A model generated the notes under the pieces. It was not told the origin of the DNA. It did no database searches and saw only the letters and a program-made list of their open reading frames with translations. Shown here piece by piece: positions 37,417 through 49,335 of a stretch of DNA of 64,000 nt. Source of the DNA: Polaromonas sp. (GTDB lineage Bacteria > Pseudomonadota > Gammaproteobacteria > Burkholderiales > Burkholderiaceae_C). The DNA lies in NCBI GenBank assembly GCA_030654695.1, contig JAURWY010000026.1, forward strand, positions 1 to 64,000, written 5' to 3'. Made by a program: the position numbers and the translations under genes. Position 1 is the first letter of the stretch, and every line of letters starts with the position of its first letter.

Positions 37417-38247
37417 TTAGCCTAGCAGTGCCAGCTCAGTTTCATCAAAGCCTGCAGCACGTCTGGCTTCGAAGTTGAACGGACCTTTGAGCCGCGGTGC
37501 GCCGAACAGGTCGGCCAGCGCGGCATAGGTGCTGATCGGGTCCAGCCCGCGCGCCTTGCAAAGATGTCGATACCAGCGGTTGCCAATCAATACATGGCCG
37601 ATTTCGTCGCGCAGGATGATGTCGATGATTTCGCCGCCCCGGCGGTCGCCGACTGAGATCAGTTTGTTGCGAACCGCTGGCGAGGCGTCCAGCCCACGCG
37701 CTTCCAGCGTGCGCGGCACCAACGCCATGCGCGCTATCACATCACCGCGGGTTTTTTCGGCCATTTCCCACAAGCCGTTATGCGCCGGAAAATCGCCGTA
37801 GGCATAACCGAGTTCGGCCAAGTGCGCGTGCAGCAGTTGAAAGTGCAGGGCTTCCTCGCGGGCCACTTGCAACCAGTCGAGGTAAAAGGCTTCGGGCATG
37901 CCGTCAAAACGCCACATCACGTCGAGCGCCAAGTCGATGGCGTTGCTCTCGATGTGGGCCAGCGCATGCAGCAAGCCAGCGCGACCTTCTGGCGAGCCGA
38001 CGGCGCGGCTCTTCATGTCTGAGGGCGGACGTAACTCTGGCCGTTCGGGCCGGCCTGGCACGCCGGGTGGCTCTGCCAGCACGGCTTGCGTTTCTTCTAG
38101 GCTCAGAGCGCTGACCGGCGGCAGCGCACGCACGGCGGCGGCTTTGTCGTCGGCGTTGCGCATCAAGAGCAGGGCGAGTGCCTGTGGGCGCAATGACTCA
38201 GGAGGTGAGGAGGGTGACGAGCTGGAAGGTAAGCAGGCAGAAGACAT
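37417..38247 (-). CDS. DUF455 ferritin-like protein
   Basis: This 276-residue protein is of the DUF455 family, with a ferritin-like four-helix fold. Conserved Glu and His residues that could bind a di-iron centre are in ALAHIESNAIDLALD, AREEALHFQLLHAHL and LRDEIGHVLIGNRWY. The role is unknown. Some relatives are called rhamnosyltransferase-related, without firm evidence. I place the start at 38247, seven bases after a GATAAT box; alternatives at 38256 and 38277 are in frame. It is divergent from the carbonic anhydrase gene. Confidence 0.85.
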   Translation of the reverse strand: MSSACLPSSSSPSSPPESLRPQALALLLMRNADDKAAAVRALPPVSALSLEETQAVLAEPPGVPGRPERPELRPPSDMKSRAVGSPEGRAGLLHALAHIESNAIDLALDVMWRFDGMPEAFYLDWLQVAREEALHFQLLHAHLAELGYAYGDFPAHNGLWEMAEKTRGDVIARMALVPRTLEARGLDASPAVRNKLISVGDRRGGEIIDIILRDEIGHVLIGNRWYRHLCKARGLDPISTYAALADLFGAPRLKGPFNFEARRAAGFDETELALLG

Positions 38248-38254
38248 GCCGGAC

Positions 38255-38260
38255 ATTATC
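38255..38260 (-). promoter_or_regulatory. -10-like hexamer GATAAT, 7 nt before DUF455 start
   Basis: On the minus strand GATAAT (five of six matches to TATAAT) is followed by gtccggc and the ATG at 38247. This arrangement is the reason for preferring that start. Confidence 0.4.
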
Positions 38261-38329
38261 CCGGTCACCCACAACAACTCCAGTCTTCCTTACAATTCTG
38301 ACCTTGTTTGCGCACTTCAAAGGACCTCG

Positions 38330-38854
38330 ATGGCGATTTACCAACTGGGCGACTTGGCCCCCCAATTACATGCCTCCGCTTGGGTGGCTGACAGTGCCGA
38401 GGTGATGGGCGACGTCGTCATGGGCGAGGGCAGCAGTGTCTGGTTTGGCTGCGTGCTGCGGGGCGACTCCGACACCATCCGCATCGGCCGTGGCACGAAC
38501 ATCCAAGACAACAGCACGCTGCATGCCGACCCGGGCAAGCCACTGACCATCGGCGACAACGTGTCGGTCGGCCATCAGGTCATGCTGCACGGCTGCACCA
38601 TCGGCGACGGCACGCTGGTCGGCATTGGCTCGGTGATATTGAACAATGCACGCATCGGTCAAAACTGCATCGTCGGTGCTTGTTCGTTGGTGACCGAGGG
38701 CAAAGAATTTCCGGATGGCTCGATGATCATGGGCAGCCCGGCCAAGGTCGTTCGGCAGTTGACGCCGGAGCAGATCGACGGCCTTCACAGAACCGCACAA
38801 CACTATGTTGACAATGCCCAGCGCTTTCAAGCTGGCCTCAAGAAACTGTCCTGA
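38330..38854 (+). CDS. Gamma carbonic anhydrase family protein
   Basis: This is a left-handed beta-helix protein of the gamma carbonic anhydrase/YrdA family, 174 residues. Hexapeptide repeats cover residues about 15-140. The three zinc-binding His positions appear in NSTLHADPG and GHQVMLHG. Whether such bacterial proteins hydrate CO2 is uncertain. The start at 38330 has an AAAGGA site; a TACAAT box lies at 38291-38296. It is followed after 15 bases by hslO on the same strand. Confidence 0.92.
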   Translation: MAIYQLGDLAPQLHASAWVADSAEVMGDVVMGEGSSVWFGCVLRGDSDTIRIGRGTNIQDNSTLHADPGKPLTIGDNVSVGHQVMLHGCTIGDGTLVGIGSVILNNARIGQNCIVGACSLVTEGKEFPDGSMIMGSPAKVVRQLTPEQIDGLHRTAQHYVDNAQRFQAGLKKLS

Positions 38855-38869
38855 TGAACCTCACTAAGA

Positions 38870-39850
38870 ATGTCTGAACTTCACAAATTTATTTTCGATG
38901 GCTTGCCGGTGCGCGGCATGCTGGTCCGACTCGACGACGCTTGGCGCGAAATTCTGAAACGTCGCGAAACCGCCGGTGGTTATCCGCCCGAGGTGCTGCA
39001 ATTGCTGGGTGAGATGACCGCTGCTGCGGCGTTGATGCAAAGCAACATCAAGTTCAATGGCGCGCTGGTGCTGCAGATTTTTGGCGACGGTCCGGTCAAG
39101 CTGGCCGTGGCTGAAGTCCATCCCGACCTGAGCTTGCGCGCCACGGCCACGCTGACGCCCGCGGGCGCTGGCGGTGTGCAGCCGGGCGCCAGTCTGAGTG
39201 AGATGGTCAATCTGAATAATTTGGGCCGCTGCGCCATCACGCTCGACCCGAAAGATCGCTTGCCTGGCCAACAGCCGTACCAAGGCGTGGTGCCGCTGTT
39301 TGGCGATCAACACGAGAAGCTTGAAAAACTCAGCGAGGTGCTGGAGCACTACATGCTGCAGAGCGAGCAGCTCGACACCAAGCTGGTGTTGGCTGCCAAC
39401 GGTGAGGTGGCGGCGGGGCTGCTGATTCAGCGTTTGCCGGTCAAAGGGCAGGGCAATCTCGAAGGGCAGATTGACTTTTCGGCGAATGAGGACGAGATTG
39501 GTTTGAACGAACACTACAACCGGATCGCCTTGTTGGCTTCCACGCTCAAGGCCGAAGAACTGCTGTCGCTGGATGCTGACACCATCTTGCATCGGCTTTT
39601 TTGGGAAGAGCAGATCACGCGTTTTGAGCCTGATGCGCCGAGTTTTGCCTGCAGCTGCTCACGCGAACGCGTTGGCAACATGCTGCGCGGGCTGGGTGTG
39701 GCGGAGATCGACAGCATTTTGGCTGAGCGCGGGGATGTCAATGTCGGTTGCGAGTTCTGCGGTGCGCAGTACGACTTTGACCCGGTCGATGCGGCGCATC
39801 TGTTCACCGATCAAGGCAGTCAATTGCCGCCGGCTTCAACGGTTCAATAG
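38870..39850 (+). CDS. hslO: Redox-activated chaperone Hsp33
   Basis: Hsp33 is a holdase chaperone activated by oxidation of a zinc-bound cysteine centre. The 326-residue product has the CxC pair at Cys261/263 and the CxxC pair at Cys294/297, which form the zinc switch, after a typical N-terminal domain (TAAAALMQSNIKFNGALVLQ). It is downstream of the gamma carbonic anhydrase gene in a probable two-gene operon. The last codons overlap the convergent P-loop gene by 15 bases. Confidence 0.96.
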   Translation: MSELHKFIFDGLPVRGMLVRLDDAWREILKRRETAGGYPPEVLQLLGEMTAAAALMQSNIKFNGALVLQIFGDGPVKLAVAEVHPDLSLRATATLTPAGAGGVQPGASLSEMVNLNNLGRCAITLDPKDRLPGQQPYQGVVPLFGDQHEKLEKLSEVLEHYMLQSEQLDTKLVLAANGEVAAGLLIQRLPVKGQGNLEGQIDFSANEDEIGLNEHYNRIALLASTLKAEELLSLDADTILHRLFWEEQITRFEPDAPSFACSCSRERVGNMLRGLGVAEIDSILAERGDVNVGCEFCGAQYDFDPVDAAHLFTDQGSQLPPASTVQ

Positions 39851-40351
39851 CAAGTCCCTCAGCAACCGGTGCTCGCAAACCGGGTCGCTGCATTTGTCGC
39901 AGGCCCAGACCCAGGGTTTGCGGGGGCTTGATGTTTGGGTTGGCTGCGCTGAGACAGCTGCCAGCGCTTGCTTCAGCCGCTCATCACCCATCCCGTAGAT
40001 CACTTGAAAAGGCACATCGGCTTGTGTCAGCGAACGTCGTAGCAGCGTGTCCATGCGGCCACGTTCTTCGGCGCTTTGAATTGGCAGTGCCCGTGCCGAC
40101 GGCGCTAGATCCAAGCCTAGCAACAAGCTGTGGTCAAAGCGGCGTTGCTTCGCCAATGCTTCTTGAAGCTCAGTGGATGGGCTGTCAACATTCGCCCCGC
40201 CCCGCGCCAGCAGACGCTGCAACGGTGTGTCGGTGGTGATCTGCCAGCGCAAAGACGTTGATAGCGTCGATGCCAAGGCTTGCGCCAAGCTTTTTTTGCC
40301 AGTGCCGGCGGCGCCAAGCAGGGCGATGTTGACCACCTTGCGCACTGTCAT
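39836..40351 (-). CDS. P-loop NTPase-like protein with C-terminal Cys/His cluster
   Basis: This 171-residue protein has a Walker A motif GAAGTGKKS at residues about 14-22 and the AAA-like pattern LAQALA behind it. The middle shows a possible Walker B-like LLLGLDLAP. Near the C-terminus, CDKCSDPVCEH gives three Cys and one His in eleven residues, suggesting a metal site. I do not recognise the family; a role in nucleotide or metal handling would be guesswork. It overlaps the 3' end of hslO and lies downstream of ftsB on the minus strand. Confidence 0.72.
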   Translation of the reverse strand: MTVRKVVNIALLGAAGTGKKSLAQALASTLSTSLRWQITTDTPLQRLLARGGANVDSPSTELQEALAKQRRFDHSLLLGLDLAPSARALPIQSAEERGRMDTLLRRSLTQADVPFQVIYGMGDERLKQALAAVSAQPTQTSSPRKPWVWACDKCSDPVCEHRLLRDLLLNR

Positions 40352-40387
40352 GACAACCTGCTGGTAGCGCCTCGGTCGACGCTTGTT

Positions 40388-40675
40388 TTATTTGGCGATC
40401 TGAACAAAAATTTCGTTGGGCTTGACCATGCCCAGTTCCATGCGCGCTTTTTCCTCGACGATCTCAAGGCCTTCCTTGAGGTCACCGACTTCGGCGCCCA
40501 GCCGCTCGTTGTGCGCTTGCGACTGCTTGTTTTGGTCGAGCTGTTCTTCGAGCTTGTGCTGCATGTTGCGAACGTTGGGAAGACTCCCCCGGCCCAGCCA
40601 GAGTTGCGCCTGGAAACTGACCAGAAGCGCAAGCAAGAGGACGAGGAGAAGGCGTTTTCCCACGGTCTCAGCCAT
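40388..40675 (-). CDS. ftsB: Cell division protein FtsB
   Basis: FtsB is a bitopic division protein that forms a complex with FtsL and FtsQ. The 95-residue product has a short cytoplasmic start, a membrane helix (residues about 8-26) and a coiled coil with heptad pattern (residues about 33-72), then a conserved tail around EKARMELGMVKPNEIF. It follows eno by 16 bases, the usual eno-ftsB arrangement in beta- and gammaproteobacteria. Confidence 0.95.
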   Translation of the reverse strand: MAETVGKRLLLVLLLALLVSFQAQLWLGRGSLPNVRNMQHKLEEQLDQNKQSQAHNERLGAEVGDLKEGLEIVEEKARMELGMVKPNEIFVQIAK

Positions 40676-40691
40676 TCACGCAGGGTGTGAA

Positions 40692-41987
<1,296 letters not shown>

Positions 41988-42039
41988 TTAATTAAAGGGG
42001 GTCAGAGTCGAATTAAATTAAGCGGACAAGCGTTCGACA

Positions 42040-44618
<2,579 letters not shown>

Positions 44619-44622
44619 CTAG

Positions 44623-44628
44623 TACATT
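44623..44628 (+). promoter_or_regulatory. -10-like hexamer TACATT, 7 nt before coaBC start
   Basis: TACATT is followed by gcgcatt and the ATG at 44636, with no Shine-Dalgarno. It fits the leaderless pattern. Confidence 0.4.
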
Positions 44629-44635
44629 GCGCATT

Positions 44636-45913
44636 ATGAGTATTCAAGCAAACGAAAGTCCCGAAAGTTCCGCCACAGGCGATTTGGCGGGCAAACACAT
44701 CGTGCTGGGCCTGTCTGGCGGCATCGCCTGTTACAAAGCGGCCGAACTGTGCCGCGCGCTGATCAAGGCGGGCGCGACGGTGCAAGTGGTGATGACCGAG
44801 GCGGCCGCCCAGTTCATCACGCCCGTCACCATGCAGGCCTTGAGCGGTCGGCCGGTTTACACCAGCCAATGGGACCAGCGCGAAACCAACAACATGGCGC
44901 ACATCAATTTGTCGCGCGAAGCCGATGCGATCTTGATCGCGCCGTGCAGCGCCGATTTCATGGCCAAGCTGCTGCACGGGCGGGCTGACGATTTGCTCAG
45001 CCTGATGTGCCTAGCCCGCCCCATTGACAGCGTGCCTTTGTTGCTGGCCCCGGCCATGAACCGTGAAATGTATGCGCACCCGGCGACGCAGCGCAATCTG
45101 TTTCAGTTGCAGGCCGATGGCGCGACGGTGCTGGGTGTTGGGAGCGGTTTTCAGGCCTGCGGCGAAACCGGCGACGGTCGCATGCTGGAGCCAGACCAGT
45201 TGTTGGACGACGTGATCGCTTTTTTTGCGCCCAAGCCGCTGGCTGGCCAGCGTGTGCTGATCACCGCCGGCCCGACTTATGAAGCGATTGACCCGGTGCG
45301 CGGCATCACCAATTTGTCCAGCGGCAAGATGGGTTTTGCCGTGGCTCGGGCAGCCCGAGAAGCGGGCGCCGAAGTCACGCTGGTGGCCGGGCCGGTGAGC
45401 TTGCCAACGCCGCGCGGCGTGACCCGCGTAGACGTTAAATCAGCACAGCAAATGTTCGACGCCGTCAGCGCCCGCGCCGATGCTGCGACTGTCTTTATTG
45501 CCACCGCAGCAGTGGCCGATTGGCGACCGGCTGCTGCGTCCGTGCAAAAAATAAAGAAAGATGGCAGCGGCGAAGCGCCTCAGCTGGCCTTTGTCGAAAA
45601 TGCTGACATTCTCGCGGCGGTGGCCGGCTCGACGCGAGCTCAAAGCGGTGCGCTGTTTTGTGTTGGTTTTGCTGCAGAAAGCCATGATTTGCTGGCCCAC
45701 GCCCAAGCCAAACGCTTGAAAAAAGGCGTGCCACTGTTGGTCGGTAACATCGGGCCGGCGACTTTCGGTCAAGACGACAATGCGCTGCTGTTGGTCGATG
45801 CCGCAGGCAGCCAAGAATTACCGCGTGCCGCGAAGCTGCATCTTGCGCGCCAGTTGGTCGCCACCGTGGCGGCCCGGCTCCCCAAAACTTTAAAAAATCA
45901 CCATGAAAATTGA
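44636..45913 (+). CDS. coaBC: Bifunctional phosphopantothenoylcysteine decarboxylase/synthetase
   Basis: CoaBC makes 4'-phosphopantetheine from phosphopantothenate and cysteine in coenzyme A synthesis. The N-terminal FMN-dependent decarboxylase has [12 protein letters not shown], the catalytic His89 in MAHINLS and the conserved [10 protein letters not shown] loop. The substrate-binding motif PxMNxxMW reads PAMNREMY, with Tyr146 in place of Trp. The C-terminal synthetase starts near residue 200 ([14 protein letters not shown]). I start at the ATG 44636, giving 425 residues; a TTG three codons earlier is less likely. The 3' end overlaps dut by 11 bases. Confidence 0.95.
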   Translation: MSIQANESPESSATGDLAGKHIVLGLSGGIACYKAAELCRALIKAGATVQVVMTEAAAQFITPVTMQALSGRPVYTSQWDQRETNNMAHINLSREADAILIAPCSADFMAKLLHGRADDLLSLMCLARPIDSVPLLLAPAMNREMYAHPATQRNLFQLQADGATVLGVGSGFQACGETGDGRMLEPDQLLDDVIAFFAPKPLAGQRVLITAGPTYEAIDPVRGITNLSSGKMGFAVARAAREAGAEVTLVAGPVSLPTPRGVTRVDVKSAQQMFDAVSARADAATVFIATAAVADWRPAAASVQKIKKDGSGEAPQLAFVENADILAAVAGSTRAQSGALFCVGFAAESHDLLAHAQAKRLKKGVPLLVGNIGPATFGQDDNALLLVDAAGSQELPRAAKLHLARQLVATVAARLPKTLKNHHEN

Positions 45914-46349
45914 CGTCAAAATCATCGACCCGCGCCTGACCGATAACTTGCCGGCCTACGCCACGCCCGGAAGCGCTGGCCTCGACCTGCGCGCCTGCCT
46001 TAGCGAGCCCTTGACGCTCGCCCCGAACGCCTGGCAACTCATCCCCACCGGCATTGCTATTTATTTGGAAGACCCGGGCTTTGCCGCGCTGATCTTGCCG
46101 CGCTCCGGTTTGGGCCACAAACACGGCATTGTGTTGGGCAATCTGGTGGGTTTGATCGACAGCGATTACCAAGGCCAATTGATGGTCAGCGCCTGGAATC
46201 GCAGTGAGGTGGCTTTCACCATAGCGCCGATGGAGCGCATTGCCCAGCTGATGATCGTGCCGGTGGTGCAGGCTGAGTTCAATGTGGTCAGCGAGTTCGC
46301 ACCCAGCGACCGCGGTGAAGGCGGCTACGGTTCGACCGGGAAAAAGTAG
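45903..46349 (+). CDS. dut: dUTP diphosphatase
   Basis: Dut hydrolyses dUTP to dUMP, limiting uracil in DNA and feeding thymidylate synthesis. The 148-residue trimeric dUTPase has the five motifs, including [34 protein letters not shown] and the C-terminal [11 protein letters not shown]. The start lies inside the end of coaBC, a common coaBC-dut arrangement. The convergent peptidyl-prolyl isomerase gene ends two bases away. Confidence 0.97.
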   Translation: MKIDVKIIDPRLTDNLPAYATPGSAGLDLRACLSEPLTLAPNAWQLIPTGIAIYLEDPGFAALILPRSGLGHKHGIVLGNLVGLIDSDYQGQLMVSAWNRSEVAFTIAPMERIAQLMIVPVVQAEFNVVSEFAPSDRGEGGYGSTGKK

Positions 46350-46351
46350 GC

Positions 46352-46885
46352 TCAGTGCAGCGTGTCGCTGCCTGGTTGCGGTGAATCATCGGCCTCAAGT
46401 TTGAAAAAACTGGTCCCAAGCGAGCCTTGGCCGATCTCTTCGACGCTGGCTTCGCGCACAGCTTCAACCACCAACGACAGCCGAATGGCGATGCCCGCCA
46501 AAGGGTGATTGCCGTCGAGCACGACGTGCTCGGGGTAAATGTCGGTGACGGTGTAAATCAGCTGCGCCGGTGTTTCTGGGTTGCAGCCCTTCGGCAGAGC
46601 TTGACCGTCAAAGGTCATGCCTTCTTCAAGCTCAGCCGGGAACAACTTGCGGGGCTCTAAAAAGACAAAATTCTCGTCATAGTCGCCAAAGGCTTGCTCG
46701 GGTTCCAAGTGCAGGTCGACCTTGTCGCCGGCTTCGTGGCCTTGCAGGCTTTCTTCAATTTTGGCCAGCAAGTCATTGCCTCCCAGCAAGAATTCAACCG
46801 GCTCGTCGAGTTCGTCAAGGACTTCGCCCAAGGTGTCTTTCAGGACCCAGCTCAGGGCAACAACGCATTGTGGGGTGATTTTCAT
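46352..46885 (-). CDS. FKBP-type peptidyl-prolyl isomerase, SlyD-like
   Basis: This is a cytoplasmic FKBP isomerase and chaperone of the SlyD type, 177 residues. The FKBP parts (ALSWVLKDTLGEVLDE and the PLAGIAIRLSLVVEAV tail of the fold) flank an insert-in-flap chaperone domain containing EPEQAFGDYDENFVF. The His-rich metal-binding tail of the Escherichia coli protein is absent; the C-terminus is short and acidic. The start at 46885 lies 14 bases from the start of the divergent oxygenase gene, leaving no room for a ribosome site. Confidence 0.92.
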   Translation of the reverse strand: MKITPQCVVALSWVLKDTLGEVLDELDEPVEFLLGGNDLLAKIEESLQGHEAGDKVDLHLEPEQAFGDYDENFVFLEPRKLFPAELEEGMTFDGQALPKGCNPETPAQLIYTVTDIYPEHVVLDGNHPLAGIAIRLSLVVEAVREASVEEIGQGSLGTSFFKLEADDSPQPGSDTLH

Positions 46886-46887
46886 CC

Positions 46888-46897
46888 GACAATTGTC
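46888..46897. promoter_or_regulatory. Palindrome gacaattgtc giving a -10-like box on both strands
   Basis: The 10-bp palindrome sits in the exact centre of the 14-base gap between two divergent start codons. On each strand GACAAT is followed by six bases and the ATG (46900 on plus, 46885 on minus). Each would give a leaderless transcript, and only one polymerase could use the site at a time. Confidence 0.55.
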
Positions 46898-46899
46898 CC

Positions 46900-48072
46900 A
46901 TGGATATAACTCAATCATCAGCCCTGCTGGGCGGTCTGACGCCCCAGCAATTCATGCGCCGTCATTGGCAAAAAAAGCCTTTGCTGGTGCGACAGGCCTT
47001 GCCTGGTTTCAAGCCGATCCTGAGTCGGCCTGAACTGTTTGCGTTGGCGGGCCAAGAGGACGTCGAGTCTCGGCTGGTGCTGCAGGGCACAACCGGCTGG
47101 CGCATGAAGTCTGGGCCGTTTGCGCCGCGCAGCCTGCCTGCCTTGAACAAACCCGGCTGGTCCTTGCTGGTGCAAGGCGTTGACATGCACGAGGCCAAAG
47201 CGCATGCGTTGCTGCAGCAATTTCGCTTTGTGCCTGACGCCCGCATGGACGATCTGATGATCTCTTACGCCAGCGCGGGCGGCGGTGTCGGCCCGCACTT
47301 TGACAGCTACGACGTGTTCTTGTTGCAAGCCAGCGGTCGGCGTCGCTGGCGCATCGGCAAACAGACGGATTTCACCTTGCAGGAAGGCGTGCCGCTGAAA
47401 ATTTTGCAAAACTTTGTACCGACCGAGGAGTTTGTACTGGAGGCCGGCGACATGTTGTATTTGCCGCCGCGTTATGCCCATGACGGCGTGGCTGAAGACG
47501 CTGTCTCGGCCGATGGCAAGCCTGAAGCGTGTATGACCTACTCGATTGGCTTCAGAGCCCCCAGTCAGACCGAACTGGCGGGTGCGCTGTTGCAGCGTTT
47601 GGCCGAGTTTGGCTCAGACGATGAAGATGCTGCGGCCGTGCCCAAGCTCTACCGCGACCCGCAGCAGCCGGCTACTGCCAACCCGGCGGCCTTGCCAACT
47701 GAGCTGACTGAGTTTGCCCGACACGCCGTGGCGGCGGCCTTGAAAGATCCGCTGGCGCTGGCTTGCGCCTTGGGTGAATACATGACCGAGCCAAAACCAT
47801 CGGTCTGGTTTGATGAGCCCAGTGAGGATTTAAGGGGTTCGCCCATTTTTGGTGCGGCGTCCAATTTGGTGCTAGACGCACGTACCAAGATGATGTACGA
47901 CGAGCACCACATCTTCATCAATGGTGAGAGTTATCGGGCCAAAGGCGCCGATGCTGCACTGATGCGTCGGCTGGCTGATCAGCGGCAGCTGAAGGCTGAC
48001 GAGTTGCGCAAAGCCAGTGTATCGGCACAAAACTTACTTGCCGACTGGCGTGATGCAGGTTGGTTAATTTGA
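46900..48072 (+). CDS. JmjC/cupin-domain ribosomal oxygenase, YcfD/RoxA-like
   Basis: This is a 2-oxoglutarate and Fe(II)-dependent oxygenase of the family that hydroxylates an arginine of ribosomal protein L16. The 390-residue protein has the JmjC facial triad in PHFDSYDVFLLQ (His and Asp) and RYAHDGVA (His), within residues about 95-215. The C-terminal half forms the dimerisation and winged-helix part typical of YcfD. The L16 substrate is assumed from the family. The gene is divergent from the SlyD-like gene. Confidence 0.88.
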   Translation: MDITQSSALLGGLTPQQFMRRHWQKKPLLVRQALPGFKPILSRPELFALAGQEDVESRLVLQGTTGWRMKSGPFAPRSLPALNKPGWSLLVQGVDMHEAKAHALLQQFRFVPDARMDDLMISYASAGGGVGPHFDSYDVFLLQASGRRRWRIGKQTDFTLQEGVPLKILQNFVPTEEFVLEAGDMLYLPPRYAHDGVAEDAVSADGKPEACMTYSIGFRAPSQTELAGALLQRLAEFGSDDEDAAAVPKLYRDPQQPATANPAALPTELTEFARHAVAAALKDPLALACALGEYMTEPKPSVWFDEPSEDLRGSPIFGAASNLVLDARTKMMYDEHHIFINGESYRAKGADAALMRRLADQRQLKADELRKASVSAQNLLADWRDAGWLI

Positions 48073-48259
48073 TATAAAAGCTGAAAATTTAGATTCTATG
48101 TACAGTTGTGCTTTTATCTTTGGCAACTGGGGGTAAATACGAATATACTTCTGCGTTGGGCTGGTAGCGGTCGAATTCTCCTGCCTAAACTAGGAGGCAA
48201 ACTGATTGAGGTTGGCCTTTTTCGAAAATTGTTTTCTTACATTTATCAAGGTATCAAAA
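48073..48259. other. 187-bp AT-rich leader and promoter region
   Basis: This stretch carries the promoter-like pair at 48120-48149 and a leader of about 100 bases before the lipoprotein start. The leader includes a short inverted repeat (tgcct ... aggca) around 48181-48200. No RNA gene or conserved riboswitch pattern was recognised. Confidence 0.5.
48120..48149 (+). promoter_or_regulatory. Sigma-70-like promoter of the small lipoprotein gene
   Basis: TTGGCA at 48120-48125 (five of six matches to TTGACA) and TATACT at 48144-48149 (five of six matches to TATAAT) are separated by 18 bases. This is the best -35/-10 pair seen in the window. It points at the 65-codon lipoprotein gene. Confidence 0.55.
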
Positions 48260-48457
48260 ATGAACAAATCACTCGTCTTGGCAGCGATCGTTGCAGCTTT
48301 CGCCCTGGCTGCTTGCGGTAAAAAAGAAGCACCAGCCCCAGCACCAGCCCCAGTGGTTGCTCCTGCACCTGCTGCTGACGCATCGGCTCCAGCCGCTGCA
48401 CCTGCTGCTGACGCATCGGCTCCAGCTGCTGCTCCTGCTGCACCAGCCGCCAAGTAA
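48260..48457 (+). CDS. Small Ala/Pro-rich lipoprotein (65 aa)
   Basis: This tiny exported lipoprotein begins MNKSLVLAAIVAAFALAAC. The lipobox ALAAC places the lipidated Cys at residue 19, followed by GKKE and an Ala/Pro tail with two copies of an eleven-residue unit (APAADASAPAA). The 33-bp DNA repeat is at 48365-48430. It resembles the many short AAC-G-K-K lipoproteins of Burkholderiales of unknown function, where the Pro/Ala tail may act as a spacer in the periplasm. It has its own promoter and terminator, so it is monocistronic and possibly well expressed. Confidence 0.85.
   Translation: MNKSLVLAAIVAAFALAACGKKEAPAPAPAPVVAPAPAADASAPAAAPAADASAPAAAPAAPAAK
48365..48430 (+). repeat. Two tandem 33-bp units in the lipoprotein gene
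   Basis: The unit starting gcacctgctgctgacgcatc occurs at 48365-48397 and 48398-48430 with a single base difference near its end. In-frame copy change would add or remove eleven residues. Confidence 0.9.
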
Positions 48458-48472
48458 TTCTTCGCTGCATCC

Positions 48473-48502
48473 AAAAAAAGCCGCTTTCGAGCGGCTTTTT
48501 TT
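48473..48502. terminator. Bidirectional Rho-independent terminator with TTCG tetraloop
   Basis: A 7-bp stem (agccgct / agcggct) closes a ttcg loop and is flanked by seven A on one side and seven T on the other. It can end transcription of the lipoprotein gene on plus and of the MBL hydrolase operon on minus. The UUCG loop makes the hairpin exceptionally stable. Confidence 0.92.
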
Positions 48503-48525
48503 CGTCTGGGGGCGGCGTTACAGCA

Positions 48526-49314
48526 TCATGCATTCACCTGAATCCAGTGCGAGCCTTCCGTCGGGTGAGCGACCGATAATTCCGGACTGCCCCAAACCGG
48601 TGCCAGACTGTCGAGAAGCGCTTCAAGTGCCAATTGAGGGCTGTTGTTTTGCGCGCTCAAATGAGCCGCCACGACATGTTTGAGTCCCGCATGGGCCAGA
48701 GCGGTTGAAATCTCTGCAGCAGCGGCGTTCGACAAATGACCATAAGGTCCGCCCACCCGTTTTTTCAGGAAAGCTGGGTAATTCGACTTGGCCAGCAAGT
48801 CGGTGTCGTGATTGCACTCCAGCAGCAGGGCGTGACAGCCTTCCAGGTGCGTCAGCACGTGCGCTGTCGCATGGCCAAGATCGGTCAGCACACCCAGTTT
48901 CGCGCTGCCATCGGTGCAACTTAGCTGCAGTGGCTCCCTGGCGTCGTGCGGGACGGTGAAGGGGGTCACCTGCAACTCCCCGAGATCGATTGATTGGCCG
49001 TCTGCCGCGATGTGCAGCAGGCCATCAAAGTCGGGGCTGCCCAAGGCTTCATAGGTGCCCCGGCTCATCCAGACCGGAATGCGGTAGCGCTGAGCGAGCT
49101 GGCGTGCACAGCCAATGTGGTCGCTGTGTTCGTGGGTGATGAACATCGCGTCAATTGAAGCTGCCTCTAAAGATGTGGCTTCGGCTAAGCGTGAAGAGAG
49201 TTGTTTAATGCCCAAACCACAGTCCACCAGCAACCGGGTTGAGCGGATGCCGCTGGCTTCCACCAGCGTGGCGTTGCCCGTGCTACCGCTGCCTAGACTC
49301 TTGAAGCGTAGCAC
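48526..49314 (-). CDS. Metallo-beta-lactamase fold hydrolase, YycJ/WalJ-like
   Basis: This is a metallo-beta-lactamase fold enzyme of 262 residues with the metal motif THEHSDHIGC near residue 60 and further ligands in VPHDAREP, LLTDLGH-like VLTDLGHAT and the late VAAHLS. It resembles YycJ/WalJ, proposed to be a 5'-3' DNA exonuclease or phosphodiesterase. Its position after dapA-bamC is common in Burkholderiales. The start appears to be GTG at 49314, 21 bases beyond the bamC stop. Confidence 0.88.
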   Translation of the reverse strand: MLRFKSLGSGSTGNATLVEASGIRSTRLLVDCGLGIKQLSSRLAEATSLEAASIDAMFITHEHSDHIGCARQLAQRYRIPVWMSRGTYEALGSPDFDGLLHIAADGQSIDLGELQVTPFTVPHDAREPLQLSCTDGSAKLGVLTDLGHATAHVLTHLEGCHALLLECNHDTDLLAKSNYPAFLKKRVGGPYGHLSNAAAAEISTALAHAGLKHVVAAHLSAQNNSPQLALEALLDSLAPVWGSPELSVAHPTEGSHWIQVNA

Positions 49315-49335
49315 CTGAAGCGAACTTGCCCGCGC

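Noticed and set aside
37898..38329. 144-codon N-terminal extension of the gamma carbonic anhydrase
   Set aside because: It is antisense to the DUF455 gene. The ATG at 38330 has an AAAGGA site and the expected start of the fold.
48160..48205. tRNA T-arm-like string (gcggtcgaattctcc)
   Set aside because: No acceptor, D or anticodon arms can be folded around it.
48106..48321. 71-codon frame overlapping the lipoprotein gene
   Set aside because: It starts inside the promoter region, has no ribosome site and runs in another frame through the lipoprotein signal sequence.
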